Notes under the pieces: model-generated
The model's database searches: none
The model's input: only the letters and a program-made list of their open reading frames with translations
Told to the model about the DNA's origin: nothing
Program-made: the position numbers and the translations under genes
In this document: piece by piece, positions 61,601-64,000 of the stretch
Position numbering within the stretch: position 1 is the stretch's first letter
How the letters are laid out: the number at the start of each line of letters is the position of its first letter
Source of the DNA: Lyophyllum atratum
Lineage: Eukaryota > Basidiomycota > Agaricomycetes > Agaricales > Lyophyllaceae
Reading direction: 5' to 3'
Length of the DNA: 64,000 bases
NCBI GenBank assembly: GCA_014905825.1
Contig: JACGCN010000021.1
Location: 682,001-746,000, forward strand

Positions 61601-61637
61601 CTTCACACCAACTGCGGAAAGTGCCCTGACCCCTTGC
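58614..61637. other. Gene-poor region
   Basis: Three kilobases contain only short ORFs that change frame and lack motifs (for example 59069-59278, 60403-60603, 60681-60890). I found no tRNA-like or other RNA gene structure by eye and no terminal inverted repeats. Confidence 0.45.
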
Positions 61638-61644
61638 TATAAAG
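61638..61644 (+). promoter_or_regulatory. TATA box of the small peptide gene
   Basis: TATAAAG lies about 145 bp before the ATG at 61784 and is followed by a long C/T-rich leader ending CACTCTATCTATC directly before the ATG. This is the pattern of strongly expressed basidiomycete genes. Confidence 0.55.
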
Positions 61645-61783
61645 GCAACTCCAAGAATCGGGATGACTCCCTACAACATTCTGAGATCCTCTACAGCGTC
61701 TTTCACCACTCAAAGACTTCGAAGTCGTCCCCTTTAACACCCTCAAACCCTTTTTCCACATCCGCCCTCTCACTCTATCTATC

Positions 61784-61885
61784 ATGAGCGGCCAATCCAA
61801 CTCTGGAAACGTGAAGTCGGGCTCAGGAGGATCGCAAACTTCGGTTAGCGGAGGAGCATCTTCAGCGGGCGCGGTATTCTTCTAA
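61784..61885 (+). CDS. Candidate 33-residue Ser/Gly-rich peptide
   Basis: ATG 61784 opens a 33-codon frame ending with TAA at 61883-61885. The peptide begins MSGQSNSGNVKSGSGG and ends SSAGAVFF; it is almost only Gly, Ser, Ala, Asn and Val, with no Cys and no signal peptide. A TATA box and pyrimidine-rich leader stand in the right place, which is the main reason to list it. It has no CaaX end, so it is not a mating pheromone precursor, and no leader/core pattern of a known fungal RiPP. It could also be the first exon of a longer gene, although no donor is obvious before the stop. Confidence 0.4.
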   Translation: MSGQSNSGNVKSGSGGSQTSVSGGASSAGAVFF

Positions 61886-62769
61886 ACCAGCCCACCACCA
61901 CCTCCTGCACACCTTGAACCCCCTCATCATCATCATCACCAAACGCGTATTTTTTTCGCGGCATCATATACCATAGCGCGTTCACCACGCATACCTTGCG
62001 AAGCATCGCAATCGCGCTTGCCCATTGCTCCGGAGAGAAAGAGCATGCAGAGACATATTAACTCAGAAGTCTGGAGAAGGAGTTTCAATTTGGAAGTGCT
62101 GGACTTTAGAAGCATGCAGATCGCCGAAACGGACGGAGGAGGCCAACACAACTTGTATCAACTATCACGGACACCATTCTCATACCTCATACATCTGGAT
62201 CTTACAATAACTTAACATCTAATCATATTCCTCTACGGCAGATACTCTTAATAATCTTACCTAGTTGAATATCTTGCCTGAAATCCATATCTATTTAAAT
62301 ATACTCTCATCTGTCCTCCACTCGCTCTCCACAAAAATCGAGATCAAGCTGGGGTTTCGGCTGCCGAGAATGAATGGGATCTTGTACTCGTAAAAGGTTT
62401 GAGCACGCAGATGATCTTTTGGACACAGGATAGGACAGCAAGGCGCGAATGGGGGAAAGCGCGGGTATCTTTGGTAGTAAGGAGTGTTTGATATCAACGG
62501 CATGTCCCCGTACCAACTTGCCCGCCAGTCGTGTCATGGGAGATTCGGAGATAGCGGCCTTGGAGGTCCAAGGCGGGACATAATTCTGCAAATAGAATCA
62601 ATATCCTGCGACGGGTTGGCATCAGGTACCAGGTGTCAGAAGAAAGAAATAATGCATCCATGCCCCGAAAAAGCCGAGATGCGTACAAGCTCCATCTAAT
62701 CTCTGCAGCGCGCGTGCCGGGGATGGTCCATTGGAGGCAAGCGATCTCATTACTGTGACAACAGGTGAA
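61886..62769. other. Intergenic, no supported gene
   Basis: Just after the peptide stop there is a short CAT-repeat tract (about 61924-61938). ORFs at 61936-62215 and 62291-62699 overlap on both strands without motifs. The last part is the 3' side of the alpha/beta hydrolase gene. Confidence 0.45.
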
Positions 62770-64000
62770 TTAAAGCTTTCCTTTAAGACCCTCAGCCTCT
62801 ACCCAAACCCCGGTCTTGAGCTCTCCTCGTTCCCGTGCCGCCCACCAGTTAAGGATCGCGTCAACGACTTCGTTCTGACGTCCCGTGAAGTTGTGGTCCG
62901 CATCCTCTACAAAATTCAGGGTATGAGTTCCTGGTGTCCTGTCACTGAGAGCTCGGGTATAGATTAATGCATCGTAGCTGCCCAGTAAAAACATCAATAC
63001 TAGAGTGTAAAGTGCCGTCGAAATGCTCGCTTACGGAGGGACAGTTTTGTCCGCCAGACCATGTACTGTTAAGGCATCTACGGCCGAAGGAAATTGATCC
63101 CAGACGACTGATGGGTCCCATTTCGTGAATTGTTCGAGGTCTTCTGGGAAAATCTTGACGGTGACCTGTTTCCTGGCGACGGAAACTGTCCACTCGTGAT
63201 AACCATGTTCATCAAAGCTTGCTTTCCACATGGCAGCCGTGGGGGTCTCTAAATCAAGGGGAACAGGGAGTTAGCAGGAAATACAAGAGACAATCAGACA
63301 AGATAAGATTACCGAGTATCTTCTAATAGCCAGGAGGAGTTAAAGCATGAGTTGAATGAGAGTTCTAGTTCGAAATAAACCCACACGCATTCTGTATCGA
63401 CCGGAAGCATTCACGAACCCGGAAATGTTTTTGCCATCCTCGGTTGTGCAGACCCAACGCATGCCAACAAGCGCGCCGCGGGAGTGCCCCACCACCAGGT
63501 CGATCACGTATCCATAATTGGCCTTCAAATATTCCACAACTACCGAAAGGTCCACCATATCGTCTTCAAGCGCACCCTGACGCCATGTACCCGGGGTTTC
63601 ATGGTTTCCGCTGATTAAAAAACGAAAACATAGCATCAGATTCATGTGCAGCTCCGACGGAGATTCTTAACTGCCACATACCGAAAGTCAAACCGGAAAG
63701 AGTCGAGCGGGAGTCTCAACGCAAGCCTCTTTTGAAACAAGTAATCCTTGTGCCTGAAGTTTGGAAGATGTTACTGCTTCATTCATTAAATGCGCTAAGC
63801 GCTCCAGGTATCGGAGATACGGAGATTTGCTCACCCCATCGTGCCATGCAGAATCTTTCAGTCAAAAAACCACAATCAATGGTACCTAACAACAAGCGTA
63901 GAACGTAATAGCGCAACCCACCAAAGCGAGCTTCCTTCCCTTCGTGGGGCTCGACGGCGATAGTTGTTCCAGAACACCCACGATGGAGCAGTTTGGTTCC
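62770..64000 (-). CDS. Alpha/beta hydrolase (S33-like esterase), 5' end outside window
   Basis: This is the C-terminal part of a serine hydrolase; the start lies beyond the right edge. From the edge the frame reads GVLEQLSPSSPTKGRKLALI, then LHGTMGHKDYLFQKRLAL and SFRFDFRGNHETPGTW, spliced over several short introns. The nucleophile elbow is GHSRGA. NASGRYRM, a TVHGLADKTVPP segment bearing the acid Asp, and VEDADHNFTGRQ bearing the catalytic His complete the triad in the right order. The stop is at 62770. The family resembles fungal esterases annotated as ectomycorrhiza-regulated esterase or serine aminopeptidase S33. Substrate is unknown. Confidence 0.85.

Noticed and set aside
58614..61637. 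CRISPR, integrated prophage or prokaryotic operon
   Set aside because: The window is eukaryotic with spliced genes; no short regularly spaced repeats were seen.
61784..61885. Mating pheromone precursor
   Set aside because: The peptide has no C-terminal CaaX prenylation motif.

Overview
The window is nuclear DNA of a filamentous basidiomycete, most probably a mushroom-forming agaricomycete. Protein-coding genes are split by many short introns (about 48-70 nt, GT-AG with a few GC-AG), intergenic gaps are mostly small, and the gene content is fungal: a cellulose-attacking AA9 monooxygenase, a GH16 beta-glucanase, a Tsp2-like tetraspanin, the SNARE/SAM protein Vts1, an Fzo1 mitofusin and NAD-dependent glutamate dehydrogenase. 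All gene models below were spliced by eye from the sequence. Those whose exon lengths summed to a multiple of three with conserved motifs on both sides of each junction are given high confidence.

Layout. 1-8.2 kb (+): the end of an endosomal syntaxin, an intact AA9 LPMO, then a decayed second AA9 copy and a stretch of weak ORF fragments. 8.2-13.4 kb (-): tetraspanin with an internal 168-bp duplication, a LEA-2-like membrane protein, and a fucosyltransferase-like type II membrane protein. 14.0-15.6 kb (+): GPI-type GH16 glucanase. 15.9-25.7 kb (-): RNA polymerase I/III subunit AC40, an epoxide hydrolase, V-ATPase proteolipid c, an unidentified four-span membrane protein, thioredoxin reductase and a short-chain dehydrogenase. 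27.3-41.9 kb (-): a 2-oxoglutarate/Fe(II) oxygenase, GDH2, a second epoxide hydrolase paralogous to the first, mitofusin, and a Ser/Thr-rich single-span membrane protein. 42.5-58.5 kb (+): Vts1, a second SDR, a MITE-like element, a 128-bp tandem repeat, a 750-residue lineage-specific-looking membrane protein, a secreted protein made of three near-identical modules, and a quinone oxidoreductase. 58.5-62.8 kb is gene-poor, with one candidate 33-codon Ser/Gly peptide gene behind a clear TATA box. The right edge holds the 3' part of an alpha/beta hydrolase (-).

Functionally the window mixes housekeeping genes (SNARE traffic, V-ATPase acidification, redox, Pol I/III, mitochondrial fusion, glutamate catabolism) with secreted or accessory genes (LPMO, glucanase, repeated secreted protein, epoxide hydrolases, SDRs). 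I see no operon-like logic and no classical biosynthetic gene cluster core. The most unusual items are the triple-module secreted protein with exactly equal duplicated exons and diverged introns, the MITE with long TIRs, the intact-plus-decayed LPMO pair, the 7-nt exon that completes an iron-binding Asp codon, and the GC-AG introns.
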